From Stenotrophomonas sp. UBA7346 (GTDB lineage Bacteria > Pseudomonadota > Gammaproteobacteria > Xanthomonadales > Xanthomonadaceae): a stretch of DNA of 45,476 nucleotides. The position numbers and the translations under genes were made by a program. This document shows positions 26,301-33,807 of the stretch, in pieces (the stretch's first letter is position 1; each line of letters opens with the position of its first letter). The notes below the pieces were generated by a model. The model did no database searches. It worked only from the letters and a program-made list of their open reading frames with translations, and was not told the origin of the DNA. The stretch is taken from positions 1 to 45,476 of the forward strand of contig DKPB01000037.1 in the NCBI GenBank assembly GCA_002471015.1, in the 5' to 3' direction.

Positions 26301-26466
26301 AGCAGTGGCACCGGCGACTCCCGAGAACGGCCAGCTGTTTGCATCACCTGCCGCCATCGAACCGACCACCGAAGCAGCAAGCGTGCAGACGCACGCCGAG
26401 CAGAAGGTGGAAGACGAGGCAGCGCAGGCGCAAGCGGATGCCGAAACCAGGAAGTCCGATAGCTGA
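23317..26466 (+). CDS. rne: Ribonuclease E
   Basis: RNase E is the main endoribonuclease for mRNA decay and for rRNA and tRNA maturation, and the scaffold of the degradosome. The 1049-residue product begins MKRMLINATQAEELRVAIVDG. It has an S1 domain (residues 41-118), catalytic Asp301 and Asp344 (ALTAIDVNSA, VVIDFIDMSS), and the zinc-link Cys402 and Cys405 (VCPRCDGQG). After about residue 520 the protein is disordered. It includes a short amphipathic GVMGWLKRVFGG that may bind membrane, a long Arg/Asn/Gln-rich part, an Arg cluster (SRRRRGRRGGRRRRRG) for RNA binding, and an Ala/Pro-rich tail. The ATG at 23317 is preceded by GAGGAA. Confidence 0.98.
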   Translation: MKRMLINATQAEELRVAIVDGQNLYDIDIEQPSKEQKKSNIYKGRITRLEPSLEAAFVEYGGDRHGFLPLKEISRDYFQAGVDHNKATIKELLREGQEIVVQVDKEERGNKGAALTTFISLAGRYMVLMPNSPSAGGVSRRIEGEDRAALKEALDKLNIPDDMGVIIRTAGVGRDAEELQWDLDYLLQVWRSIAEAALTKPAPFLIYQESRLIVRALRDYLRSDVGEILVDTEELYETARDFMQQVMPQTLRKLKHYKDDIPLFNRFQIESQIEAIYERNVRLPSGGSIVVDQTEALTAIDVNSARSTKGSDIEDTAFQTNLEAAEEVARQLRLRDLGGLVVIDFIDMSSNKHQREVENRLQNALKYDRARVQLGRISRFGLMEMSRQRLRPSLGESSQIVCPRCDGQGRMRSVESLSLSIIRVAEEHAMKENTGQVLVQAPVEIANFLLNEKRGALREIERRHDAPIVIVADEQLHTPHYEVTRLRDNELGEESNKPSYQRGTPRKLPVHALTKAQLNIPPAPAVTQVKHSQPAPVREVVEPVAAPAPAPVAAAPAAGGVMGWLKRVFGGDAAAPAQPAPQQRQDGGRNNRNDRGNQRRDGRNGNAGNNAQQSRGNNGNGNRRDEQRRDERREDRRDDRRQGNDKQQPQGQNNGQQQPKQRNEQAQPQQGKPRNEQQPKPQKQPKQPKPQQDADKAQQPAADKPARQQQPAAEAPRTNVAAVAAVPVAAVAATADAVSNIAAPVPAQDKSAQEPAAQVATGVDSTEEVIVAAVSGSDEVGAGGDEAASEGGSRRRRGRRGGRRRRRGNGEGAAGAELGSNEEDGIDGNDDADGSDGEADSTAAAPAPARKASSQPEFDFDDDAAVETKTETKPMAVAPAAAAVAAAATEVATPAADAVASVTAPVIEVAQPQATLHEPVAPSAPAETPAPAVVEPVPAAAEAALAEATPAPIAAPAAEAPAAVPAVVEAAPPAVADSAPAVAVAAEPEVIAAPAAVAPATPENGQLFASPAAIEPTTEAASVQTHAEQKVEDEAAQAQADAETRKSDS

Positions 26467-26499
26467 TTGAAAGGCTGCAGCATCTGCAGCCTCCAGCAG

Positions 26500-26533
26500 A
26501 AAAAAGAAGCGGCCTCAAGGCCGCTTCTTTTTT
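26500..26533 (+). terminator. Intrinsic terminator of rne
   Basis: A 15-bp perfect stem (AAAAAAGAAGCGGCC / GGCCGCTTCTTTTTT) with a TCAA loop is followed by CCC. It starts 33 nt past the stop codon. Confidence 0.9.
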
Positions 26534-26684
26534 CCCGGGTGGAAGGGGAACGGGGCGAATAAACGCGCTTCTGGAAAGCTCCATGTGTCGCTCGCTTGCT
26601 ACGTCAACAGCAGCGCGCAACAGCGCCAGGAACGATGTACCTCGCGAAGTCTGGCATCTGGCAGCAAAGGCTGCTCCTCCCCAG

Positions 26685-26711
26685 CCCTCCCCTTGCTACA
26701 CGCAAAAGGGG
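26685..26711. repeat. Degenerate CCCTCCCCTTGC palindromic repeat
   Basis: CCCTCCCCTTGC is followed after 5 nt by GCAAAAGGGG, an imperfect inverted repeat. A better copy of the same type is at 31656-31684. The gap 26534-26742 holds nothing else I can support. Confidence 0.55.
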
Positions 26712-26742
26712 CGAGCGGCAGCCGCTGAAACCGCACCTGCCT

Positions 26743-26773
26743 AAAAAAACAGCGGCCCTCAAGCCGCTGTTTC
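26743..26773 (-). terminator. Terminator of the GacA-type regulator gene
   Basis: On the minus strand the stem ACAGCGGC-TTGAGG-GCCGCTGT is followed by a run of seven Ts. It lies about 30 nt past the regulator stop codon. Confidence 0.85.
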
Positions 26774-26803
26774 ATCACCTGCAACACATCAGAGAAAAGC
26801 CAG

Positions 26804-27451
26804 TCAGATCGGCCGCGTAGGATCCACCACGCCATACTGCGCCGCCAGCCGCGCCAGCGCGATGTTGTCCTGCACATTGAGCTTCTGGAACAGACGCGCC
26901 TTGTGCGTGTTGACGGTCTTTGCACTCAGGCTCAAGCGCCGCGCGATCTCTTCCTGGCGGTGCCCCTGGATCAGCAGCAATGCCACTTCCAGCTCACGCG
27001 GTGACAACAGATCAAACGGCGACTCGCCCCCTTCCAGATTGGACAAGGCCAGGTTCTGCGCAATGCTGTTGGCCAGATAGCGGCGCCCCAGGGCCACATC
27101 ATGTACCGCGCGGATCAGCTCCTTTGAATCGCCAGCCTTGCCGACATAGCCCGACGCCCCCGCTTCAAGCAGCCGCTTGGGCATGGGCCCATCTTCAAGC
27201 ACCGACACGATGATCACCTTGGTACCGTGATCCCCCTTGACGATGCGTTCGGTGATCTCCAATCCACTGAGGCCCGGCAGGTGCAGGTCACACAGCACGA
27301 CATCCGGCTTGAGGCGGCGAACCAATGGCAACGCAACTTCGCCGCTGTCCGCTTCCCCGACAACGTCGATGCCAGGCTGCCCGGAAAGAATCATCCGGAT
27401 GCCTGTGCGCACTAAGGCGTGGTCATCGATAAGAAAAACACTGATGGACAT
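26804..27451 (-). CDS. gacA: LuxR/FixJ-type response regulator, GacA/UvrY-like
   Basis: The 215-residue protein has a receiver domain with the phospho-acceptor Asp55 (DVVLCDLHLPGLSGLE). A C-terminal LuxR-type helix-turn-helix follows (LSPRELEVALLLIQGHRQEEIARRLSLSAKTVNTHKARLFQKLNVQDNIALARLA). The start MSISVFLIDDHALVRTGIRMIL is close to GacA/UvrY, the regulator that answers to the GacS/BarA sensor and controls small RNAs and RsmA/CsrA activity. GAGGAA precedes the ATG at 27451; the longer open frame to 27682 is not needed. No sensor gene and no uvrC is adjacent (uvrC follows uvrY in E. coli), so the GacA name rests on sequence alone. Confidence 0.78.
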   Translation of the reverse strand: MSISVFLIDDHALVRTGIRMILSGQPGIDVVGEADSGEVALPLVRRLKPDVVLCDLHLPGLSGLEITERIVKGDHGTKVIIVSVLEDGPMPKRLLEAGASGYVGKAGDSKELIRAVHDVALGRRYLANSIAQNLALSNLEGGESPFDLLSPRELEVALLLIQGHRQEEIARRLSLSAKTVNTHKARLFQKLNVQDNIALARLAAQYGVVDPTRPI

Positions 27452-27773
27452 GACGGATTCCTCGCAACGAGGTAAAGGTTGAGATCGTGGCCACGTCCCG
27501 TACCGGGCATCCGAGGCGACGGCCTCCCCCGTCCCCTCTTGGCGAAAGCCATGCGTATTATCGAACAGAAGTGGCCTTCCGGCGCACCAGCAGGCCTTCA
27601 CGCAGGGGCTGGACCTTGTTTTCCCGGGTGCCGGGGGTGTTGGATTGGTGCCCTGCGAAGGCGGGTCCACTATGCCGATCACGCCGTCGGGCCGCCCATC
27701 AGGTCAACGCGCCCAACTACTTAGGGGTTTTCTTACGCAAGCGACAGCAGCGCTGACAGCTACGCGGATGTCA
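27452..27773 (-). other. Intergenic region upstream of the GacA-type regulator
   Basis: This 322-bp gap between the PAP2 stop and the regulator start holds no ORF I would defend. I see no clear terminator for the PAP2 gene, nor a strong promoter match for the regulator, although its promoter should be here. It contains no copy of the repeats found elsewhere in the window. Confidence 0.5.
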
Positions 27774-28463
27774 TCAAATCGCAGGCAACGACCAGCGCTT
27801 GCGGAACATCACCGTATGCACCCCCACCACCCATACCAGTGCCGCGCACCAGCCGGCCAGGATGTCCGAGGGGTAATGCACGCCCAGATACACCCGCGAC
27901 AAGCCCACCAGCGGCACGAACAACAGCGCGGCGGCCACGACCGGCCAACGCCAACGCGTATTCCAGGCCAGGAACACCACGGTCAACGCCAGGGTCATCG
28001 AGCCCATCGCATGGCCACTGGGAAAGCTGAAAGTGCTTTCCGGCGCGACTGACTCCCACAGGCTCGGCCGGTCGCGCTGGAACATCTGCTTGCTGGCCAG
28101 GTTCAACAAGGCCGAGCCAATGAAGGCGGTAGTGGCAAAGGCCGCTTTGCGCCAGCGTCGCGCGATCAGCAACACGACGACGATAAGCACATCCAGTGGA
28201 ATCACGCCCCATTGGTAGCCCAGCTTGGACAACAGCACGAAGAACGCATCCAGTGCCGGCGAGGCCATGGCATGCATGCGCAGCAACAGCGCATCGTCGA
28301 AATGCAGTGACTCGGCCTCGTGTATTTCCTCGGCCAAGCTGGCAAAGCCTGCCAGCGGCAGCAGCACACCGACAAACAGCAACAGCAGGCGCCAATTATT
28401 GTGCGCCAGCCATCGCCGCAGGCCTGCGGCTTCGGCCCGGGACTCAGCCGGGGTTTCGCGCAT
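27774..28463 (-). CDS. PAP2-family membrane phosphatase
   Basis: A 229-residue inner-membrane protein of the phosphatidic acid phosphatase type 2 family. All three active-site motifs are present: KQMFQRDRP (KxxxxxxRP), SFPSGHAMGS (PSGH) and SRVYLGVHYPSD (SRxxxxxHxxxD). About six hydrophobic helices surround them. Members remove phosphate from lipid pyrophosphates or phosphatidic or lysophosphatidic acid; undecaprenyl pyrophosphate is a common substrate. The start overlaps the end of ispG by about 20 nt, so translation is probably coupled. IspG feeds isoprenoid synthesis, which fits a polyprenyl pyrophosphate phosphatase but does not prove it. A TTG at 28475 is a possible earlier start. Confidence 0.88.
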   Translation of the reverse strand: MRETPAESRAEAAGLRRWLAHNNWRLLLLFVGVLLPLAGFASLAEEIHEAESLHFDDALLLRMHAMASPALDAFFVLLSKLGYQWGVIPLDVLIVVVLLIARRWRKAAFATTAFIGSALLNLASKQMFQRDRPSLWESVAPESTFSFPSGHAMGSMTLALTVVFLAWNTRWRWPVVAAALLFVPLVGLSRVYLGVHYPSDILAGWCAALVWVVGVHTVMFRKRWSLPAI

Positions 28464-29709
28464 AGCGGGTTTCAACGTAATCGTCGATCAAGGCGACGAA
28501 ATCCTGGGCGATGTTCTCGCCACGCAGGGTGACCTTCTTCTCACCGTCGACAAACACCGGCGCGGCCGGGGTCTCGCCGGTGCCCGGCAGGGAAATGCCG
28601 ATATTGGCGTGACGCGACTCACCCGGGCCGTTGACGATGCAGCCCATCACCGCCAGGGTCATGTTCTCCGCGCCCGGATGGCTGACACGCCACACCGGCA
28701 TCTTCTCGCGTACATGGTTCTGCACGACCTTGGCCAGCTCCTGGAAGAACTCGGAGGTGGTGCGGCCGCAGCCCGGGCAGGCCGTGACCATGGGCGTGAA
28801 AGCGCGTTGGCCGGTGGTCTGCAGCAGCTCCTGGGCAACAATGACTTCCTGCGTGCGCGGCTGGCCCGGCTCGGGCGTCAGCGAGATGCGGATGGTGTCG
28901 CCAATGCCCTCCTGCAGCAGCACGGCCAGCGCCGCCGAGGAGGCGACGATGCCCTTGCTGCCGATACCGGCTTCGGTCAGACCCAGGTGCAGGGCGAAGT
29001 CCGAACGCAGCGCCAGGTCGCGGTACACCGCGATCAACTCCTGCACGCCGCTGACCTTGGCCGACAACACGATGCGATCGCGCGGCAGGCCCAGCTCAAC
29101 CGCGGTCTCGGCCGAATCCAGCGCCGAGCGGATCAACGCTTCGCGCAGCACGCGGCCGGCATCCCAGGGCTGGGCACGCTGGCTGTTTTCATCCATCAGC
29201 TTGGCCGCCAGGGCCTGGTCCAGCGAGCCCCAGTTGGCGCCAATGCGGACCGGCTTGTTGTACTTGATCGCGAACTCGATCAGCTGCGCGAACTGGGTGT
29301 CCTTCTTCTTGCCGAAGCCGACATTGCCCGGGTTGATGCGGTACTTGGCCAGCGCCTCGGCGCAGGCCGGCTCGCCGCTCAGCAGCTGGTGGCCGTTGTA
29401 ATGGAAGTCGCCGATCAGCGGCACCTCGATGCCCATCATCCGCAGTTTCTCGACGATGCGCGGGATGGCGGCGGCCGACTCGGGGTTGTTGACGGTAAGC
29501 CGCACCATCTCCGAGCCCGCACGCCACAGTTCGGCCACCTGCTTGACGCTGGCAGCCACATCGGCGGTATCGGTATTGGTCATCGATTGCACGACCACGG
29601 GGCTGCCCCCACCCACCTTGACGCCGCCGATATCGACAGCCTGGGTGATGCGGCGGGGCCACGCGGTAGCGTCGGTGGGCGGTGTTGGGCGGGTCACGGC
29701 GTCATGCAT
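28444..29709 (-). CDS. ispG: 4-hydroxy-3-methylbut-2-en-1-yl diphosphate synthase
   Basis: IspG (GcpE) reduces ME-cPP to HMBPP in the MEP pathway of isoprenoid synthesis, using a 4Fe-4S cluster. The 421-residue protein begins MHDAVTRPTPP and shows VVVQSMTNTDTADV, MVRLTVNNPESAAAIP, IRIGANWGSL and the Cys-containing MVTACPGCGRTTSEFFQ and AVMGCIVNGPGE motifs that hold the cluster. This long form is typical of Xanthomonadaceae. The ATG at 29709 is preferred; the in-frame ATG at 29718 is also possible. No clear ribosome-binding site precedes either. It is divergent from the sensor kinase, with 84 bp between the start codons. Confidence 0.96.
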   Translation of the reverse strand: MHDAVTRPTPPTDATAWPRRITQAVDIGGVKVGGGSPVVVQSMTNTDTADVAASVKQVAELWRAGSEMVRLTVNNPESAAAIPRIVEKLRMMGIEVPLIGDFHYNGHQLLSGEPACAEALAKYRINPGNVGFGKKKDTQFAQLIEFAIKYNKPVRIGANWGSLDQALAAKLMDENSQRAQPWDAGRVLREALIRSALDSAETAVELGLPRDRIVLSAKVSGVQELIAVYRDLALRSDFALHLGLTEAGIGSKGIVASSAALAVLLQEGIGDTIRISLTPEPGQPRTQEVIVAQELLQTTGQRAFTPMVTACPGCGRTTSEFFQELAKVVQNHVREKMPVWRVSHPGAENMTLAVMGCIVNGPGESRHANIGISLPGTGETPAAPVFVDGEKKVTLRGENIAQDFVALIDDYVETRYARNPG

Positions 29710-29793
29710 GGGCAGCATTTTAGCGCGCCCTGCACCCGCACGGGATGAACCTTCCGTTGCGTTGTAGCGGCCCGGACAGCATACGATTGCGCC

Positions 29794-31020
29794 ATGCAGA
29801 CCCAAGACACCTCCTTCCTGCGCACCCTGTGCAGCCTGCGCTGGCTGGCCACCGCCGGCCAGGCCACCACCATCCTGGTCGCCACCTGGCTGCTGGGGCT
29901 GGAACTGCCGCAGCTACCCTTGTGGGCCGGCGTGCTGGTACTGGCACTGTTCAACCTGTACGTGCAGCTGCGCGTGCATGACAGCGACCCTGCCCCCGTC
30001 ACCGCTTTTGGCCACATCCTGATCGATGTCACTGTGCTGACCTGGATGGTGGGCTGGAGCGGCGGCATCGCCAATCCGTTCGGCTCGTTGTTCCTGATCC
30101 TGATCGCGCTGGCGGCATTGGCGTTGCCGCTGCGCTGGACCCATGCTGTGGCCGCAGCCTGCGTCGCCGGTTATGCGCTCAGCGCGGTATTCGGCCTGCC
30201 GCTGAAGGGCGGCTATTTCGACACGATGAGCCTGCACCTGTGGGGCGCGGCCGCCAATTTCCTGCTGTCCAGCGTGGTGGTGCTGGTGTTCTCCACGCGC
30301 CTGGCCGCGGCGCTGCGCGAACGCGAAAACCAACTGGCGCTGCTGCGCGAGCGTTTCGTCCGCAATGAAGGCATCGTCGCCCTGGCCACCCATGCCGCCT
30401 CGGTAGCGCATGAGCTCAATACCCCGCTGGCCACCATGACCCTGCTCACCGACGACATCGCCGAGCAGTGCGCGGACAACCCGGAGATGCGCGACGACCT
30501 GGAAACCCTGCGCGAACTGCTGGTGCAATGCAGGGAGAAGGTCATGGCACTGGCCGCACCGGCCGAGGGCGCGCGCAGCCGCGCCCAGGTATCCATCGGC
30601 AGCGTGCTGGAACAGTGGCGGCTGGTGCGCCCCACCATCGAGCTGCGGCGCAACGCCGATGCGCCGCTGCAACTGCAACTGGAACCGGGCATCGGCCACC
30701 TGCTGCAGGTGCTGCTCAACAACGCCGCCGACGCGGGTGAGAACAGTGGCCGCGCGCAGATTGACCTGGATATCCGCGTCCGTGACGGCCAGCTCTATGG
30801 CGAGGTGCGCGACTACGGACCGGGTTTCAACGCCAATGACGCCGCCCTGCCCGGCACCTTGTTCAACAGCGGCAAGACCGACGGTATGGGTGTCGGCCTG
30901 GCGCTGTCCCATGCCACCATTGAACGCCTGCATGGTGAGTTGTGGACGCGCCCGGCCGATGGCCAGGGAGCACGCGTCGGCTTCCGCCTGCCACTGCATC
31001 ACACCGAGGCTACCGAATGA
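29794..31020 (+). CDS. RegB/PrrB/RoxS-type redox-sensing histidine kinase
   Basis: A 408-residue membrane kinase with about six transmembrane helices in residues 1-170. It has the GGIANPF box at residues 90-96, which in RegB binds quinone. The phospho-acceptor is His206 in SVAHELNTPLATM, an H-box with the family's N/G-TPL pattern. Cys246 (LLVQCREKVMAL) lies where RegB has its redox-active cysteine. The C-terminal ATPase domain has LLNNAADAG, DYGPGF and GMGVGLALSHATIERLHGEL. RegB responds to respiratory redox state and signals to RegA, encoded next with a 4-nt overlap. The start lacks a ribosome-binding site and may be leaderless. I give no symbol because the name differs between groups. Confidence 0.88.
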   Translation: MQTQDTSFLRTLCSLRWLATAGQATTILVATWLLGLELPQLPLWAGVLVLALFNLYVQLRVHDSDPAPVTAFGHILIDVTVLTWMVGWSGGIANPFGSLFLILIALAALALPLRWTHAVAAACVAGYALSAVFGLPLKGGYFDTMSLHLWGAAANFLLSSVVVLVFSTRLAAALRERENQLALLRERFVRNEGIVALATHAASVAHELNTPLATMTLLTDDIAEQCADNPEMRDDLETLRELLVQCREKVMALAAPAEGARSRAQVSIGSVLEQWRLVRPTIELRRNADAPLQLQLEPGIGHLLQVLLNNAADAGENSGRAQIDLDIRVRDGQLYGEVRDYGPGFNANDAALPGTLFNSGKTDGMGVGLALSHATIERLHGELWTRPADGQGARVGFRLPLHHTEATE

Positions 31021-31583
31021 ATGCTCCTGCCGCCCACGGCCTGCTGGTCGACGACGACCCGCTGTACCTGCGCACCCTGCAACGCACGTTGGCGCGTCGC
31101 GGTATCGACACGGTCACCGCCGCCGATACGGCCGGCGCACTGCAACTGGCGCTGCAGTCCGCGCCGGCCTTTGCCCTGATCGACCTGAAGCTGGGCAGCG
31201 AGTCCGGGCTGACTTTGATCCAGCCGCTGCGTGAGCTGCGCAAGGACATGCGCATCCTGCTGGTTACCGGCTACGCCTCCATCGCCACTGCGGTGGAAGC
31301 GATCAAACTGGGCGCGGACGACTACCTGCCCAAGCCAGCGACGGTGCAGATGATCATGCGTGCGCTGGGCGAGGACGAGGAAGGTGCGGAAGAACCGGAA
31401 GAACTGGAACCACCGGATGCGATGACGCCGATCAGCCGCCTGCAGTGGGAGCACATCCAGCAGGCGCTGCATGAAACCGGCGGCAATGTGTCGGCCGCCG
31501 CACGCCTGCTCGGCATGCACCGCCGTTCGCTGCAGCGCAAGCTGACCAAGCGGCCCAGCCCGGAGCGCGACCCGAACAGGTAA
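31017..31583 (+). CDS. RegA/PrrA/RoxR-type response regulator
   Basis: A 188-residue regulator with an N-terminal receiver domain, phospho-acceptor Asp56 (AFALIDLKLGSESGLTL), and a C-terminal Fis-type helix-turn-helix (ETGGNVSAAARLLGMHRRSLQRKL). This is the RegA/ActR layout. RegA normally controls respiratory, redox and energy genes. Between the domains is an acidic linker (EDEEGAEEPEELEPPD) longer than in most RegA proteins. The ATG overlaps the kinase stop by 4 nt (ATGA), so the pair is coupled. The frame is open upstream, but that part lies inside the kinase gene. A SMAG-like element follows 12 bp after the stop. Confidence 0.9.
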   Translation: MNAPAAHGLLVDDDPLYLRTLQRTLARRGIDTVTAADTAGALQLALQSAPAFALIDLKLGSESGLTLIQPLRELRKDMRILLVTGYASIATAVEAIKLGADDYLPKPATVQMIMRALGEDEEGAEEPEELEPPDAMTPISRLQWEHIQQALHETGGNVSAAARLLGMHRRSLQRKLTKRPSPERDPNR

Positions 31584-31594
31584 TCCCGCTCCCT

Positions 31595-31684
31595 GTAGTG
31601 CCGAGCCATGCTCGGCAGGGGCCTTCACCCATAATGCAACGGGCACGCCACCCAACCCTCCCCTTGCCTTCGGCAAAGGGAGGG
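31595..31684. repeat. SMAG-like palindrome plus CCCTCCCCTTGCC palindrome
   Basis: GTAG at 31595 precedes TGCCGAGC-CAT-GCTCGGCA (to 31617), the same palindrome as in the aguA-aguB array. At 31656-31684 a second inverted repeat, CCCTCCCCTTGCC / GGCAAAGGGAGGG, follows. They lie between convergent regA-type and pgi genes. Confidence 0.85.
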
Positions 31685-31690
31685 AGCATG

Positions 31691-31719
31691 AAAAAGCCGC
31701 GCATCTCTGCGCGGCTTTC
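31691..31719 (-). terminator. Terminator of pgi
   Basis: On the minus strand AAAGCCGCGC-AGAGAT-GCGCGGCTTTTT forms a 10-bp stem followed by Ts, 20 nt past the pgi stop. It might also end plus-strand transcripts weakly. Confidence 0.8.
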
Positions 31720-31738
31720 CCCAAACAACAACCCGCTA

Positions 31739-33250
31739 TCAGCGCAACCGCGCCAACAACTCCCGGGTCAGCGGATCCGCAATCTCCAGCGCCTCGCCCT
31801 GCACGGCCGGCAGCAACTGGCTGGCCAACTGTTTGCCCAGCTCGACACCGAACTGATCGAAGGCATTGATGTCCCAGATCACCGACTGCACGTAGACCGC
31901 GTGTTCGTACATCGCGATCAGCACCCCCAATGACTGCGGGGTCAGCGCATCAAGCAGGATCATCGTGCTCGGGCGCCCACCCGGGTACTGGCGGTGCGGG
32001 TCTTCGCTGTCCTGGCCATTGGCCAGGGCTTCGGTCTGCGCCAGCAGGTTGGCCAGCAAAGCCTGGTGGTTGATTTCGTAGGGATCGTCGCTGCGCACGC
32101 AGCCGATGAAATCGGCCGGCACGATGCTGGTGCCCTGGTGCAGGGCCTGGAAGAAGCTGTGCTGCACATCGGTGCCTGCACCGCCCCACCATACCGACAC
32201 GGTGTCGCCATCAACAGGGCTGCCATCGCGCTTCACCCGCTTGCCCAGGCTCTCCATCACCAGCTGCTGCAGGTAGGCCGGCAACAAGGCCATGCGCTGG
32301 TCATAGGTCATCACCGCATGCGTGGCATAACCCAGCACATTGCGATTCCAGATATCGGTCAGCGCATGCAGCACCGGCAGGTTGCTGGCCAACGGCGCAC
32401 TGGCCGCATGTGCGTCCATCTGCGCAGCGCCTTCCAGCAGTTGGCCAAAGCGTTCAAAACCGATGGCCAACGCAATCGGGAAGCCCACCGCCGACCACAG
32501 CGAGTAACGGCCACCCACCCAATCCCACATCGGCAGTACGCGCTCAGCGGCGATATCGAAAGCCTTGGCAGCGCGCTCGGGATTGGCACTGACCGCATAC
32601 AGCCGCTCGCTGCCGCCCAGCCAATCGCACAGGATGCGGCCATTGAGCAGGGTTTCCTGGGTGCCAAAGGTCTTGGAAATCAGGATGCCGGCGGTGGTCG
32701 CCGGGTCCAGCGTCGCCAAGGTGCGCTGCATCGCCGCGCCGTCGACATTGGAAACAAAATGCACGCGGAAGCGCGCACCGGTCACCGGCCGCAGCGCATC
32801 GGCGACCAGGCGCGGACCCAGGTCCGAGCCGCCAATGCCGACACTGACGATATCGGTGACGTTGCTGGACGCCAGCGCCTGGATCAGGCCTTCCATATGC
32901 GCCAGCACGGCCACCGCTTCGGCACGCGCGGCCACCGCAACCGGAGCGTCGCTGGCGTCACCGCGCAGCGCGCTGTGCAGCACCGCGCGGTCCTCGGTGT
33001 GGTTGATCTTCTGGCCGGAGAACAGGCGCTGGAAACCGCCGGCGACATCGCGCGCGGCGGCCAGTTCCAACAACGCATCCAGAGCGGCGCGGTCATATTT
33101 CTGCCGCGCGAAGTTCACATACAACGGACCGACCTTCAGCGCCAGGCGCTGCACCCGGTCAGGCTCTGCGGCCATCAGCGAGGGAATGCCGGTGCCCTGC
33201 AGACGCTGGGCGTGGGCGTGCAATACGTCGTATCCGTTGTTGGTGATCAT
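31739..33250 (-). CDS. pgi: Glucose-6-phosphate isomerase
   Basis: Pgi interconverts glucose-6-phosphate and fructose-6-phosphate. The 503-residue protein carries the sugar-phosphate sites VGIGGSDLGPRLVADAL and SKTFGTQETLLNGR, the signature VGGRYSLWSAVGFPIAL, and GTDVQHSFFQALHQGT with the catalytic His. The length is slightly shorter than E. coli Pgi (549), as is normal in this family. The start codon overlaps the panD stop by 4 nt, so pgi is translationally coupled to pantothenate synthesis genes, an arrangement not found in E. coli. A terminator follows. Confidence 0.97.
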   Translation of the reverse strand: MITNNGYDVLHAHAQRLQGTGIPSLMAAEPDRVQRLALKVGPLYVNFARQKYDRAALDALLELAAARDVAGGFQRLFSGQKINHTEDRAVLHSALRGDASDAPVAVAARAEAVAVLAHMEGLIQALASSNVTDIVSVGIGGSDLGPRLVADALRPVTGARFRVHFVSNVDGAAMQRTLATLDPATTAGILISKTFGTQETLLNGRILCDWLGGSERLYAVSANPERAAKAFDIAAERVLPMWDWVGGRYSLWSAVGFPIALAIGFERFGQLLEGAAQMDAHAASAPLASNLPVLHALTDIWNRNVLGYATHAVMTYDQRMALLPAYLQQLVMESLGKRVKRDGSPVDGDTVSVWWGGAGTDVQHSFFQALHQGTSIVPADFIGCVRSDDPYEINHQALLANLLAQTEALANGQDSEDPHRQYPGGRPSTMILLDALTPQSLGVLIAMYEHAVYVQSVIWDINAFDQFGVELGKQLASQLLPAVQGEALEIADPLTRELLARLR

Positions 33251-33627
33251 GCGGCCTGTGTAGGGATGCTGTCGTTGGTGTGGGAAATGCGGTTGTCGCC
33301 GTCGACGTAGACCAGCTTCGGCTTGAAGCTGTCAGCCTCGGCTTCGCTCATGCTGGCGAAGGCGGCGATGATGATGATGTCGCCCACCTGCACGTGGCGC
33401 GCGGCGCCGCCGTTGAGCGAGATCACGCCACTGCCGGCTTCGGCACGCAGCGCATAGGTGGTGAAGCGTGCACCGTTGGTCACGTCCCAGATGTGCACCT
33501 GTTCAAACTCGCGGATGCCGGTCGCCTGCAGCAGGTTGTCGTCGATCGCGATGGAGCCTTCGTAGTTCAGCTCCGAATGGGTGACGGTGGCGCGGTGGAT
33601 CTTGGTCTTGAGCAGGGAGAGTTGCAT
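33247..33627 (-). CDS. panD: Aspartate 1-decarboxylase
   Basis: PanD makes beta-alanine from aspartate for pantothenate. It is made as an inactive chain that cuts itself between Gly24 and Ser25, leaving a pyruvoyl group on the new N-terminus; NYEGSIAID with G24-S25 is visible. The 126-residue length is normal, and the ATG at 33627 (MQLSLLKTKIHRATVT) is the usual start, with AGGGAGA upstream. It lies 180 bp downstream of panC and overlaps pgi. Confidence 0.97.
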   Translation of the reverse strand: MQLSLLKTKIHRATVTHSELNYEGSIAIDDNLLQATGIREFEQVHIWDVTNGARFTTYALRAEAGSGVISLNGGAARHVQVGDIIIIAAFASMSEAEADSFKPKLVYVDGDNRISHTNDSIPTQAA

Positions 33628-33807
33628 GACGATGCCGAAACTGCGTGAGAAAGGGCGCAGTCTAGCACCGCTGCGCGGCCTTGCCCGCACTGCAACATGA
33701 CCTGTCCCGGCTGGCCCGGCCACATATGACGATGGCGCCACCGGGGCGCCATCAAGGGTCTTGCAGGACATCGGCAAGGGACAAGCGCAGTCCCTTCATT
33801 GCCCCAT

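Noticed and set aside
26804..27682. A longer N-terminus for the GacA-type regulator (start at 27682)
   Set aside because: The extra 77 residues have no similarity to response regulators, and GAGGAA directly precedes the ATG at 27451.
28225..29748. A 507-residue open frame antisense to ispG
   Set aside because: It covers a well-supported gene and has only composition-driven sequence (Gly/Ala/Gln/Arg).
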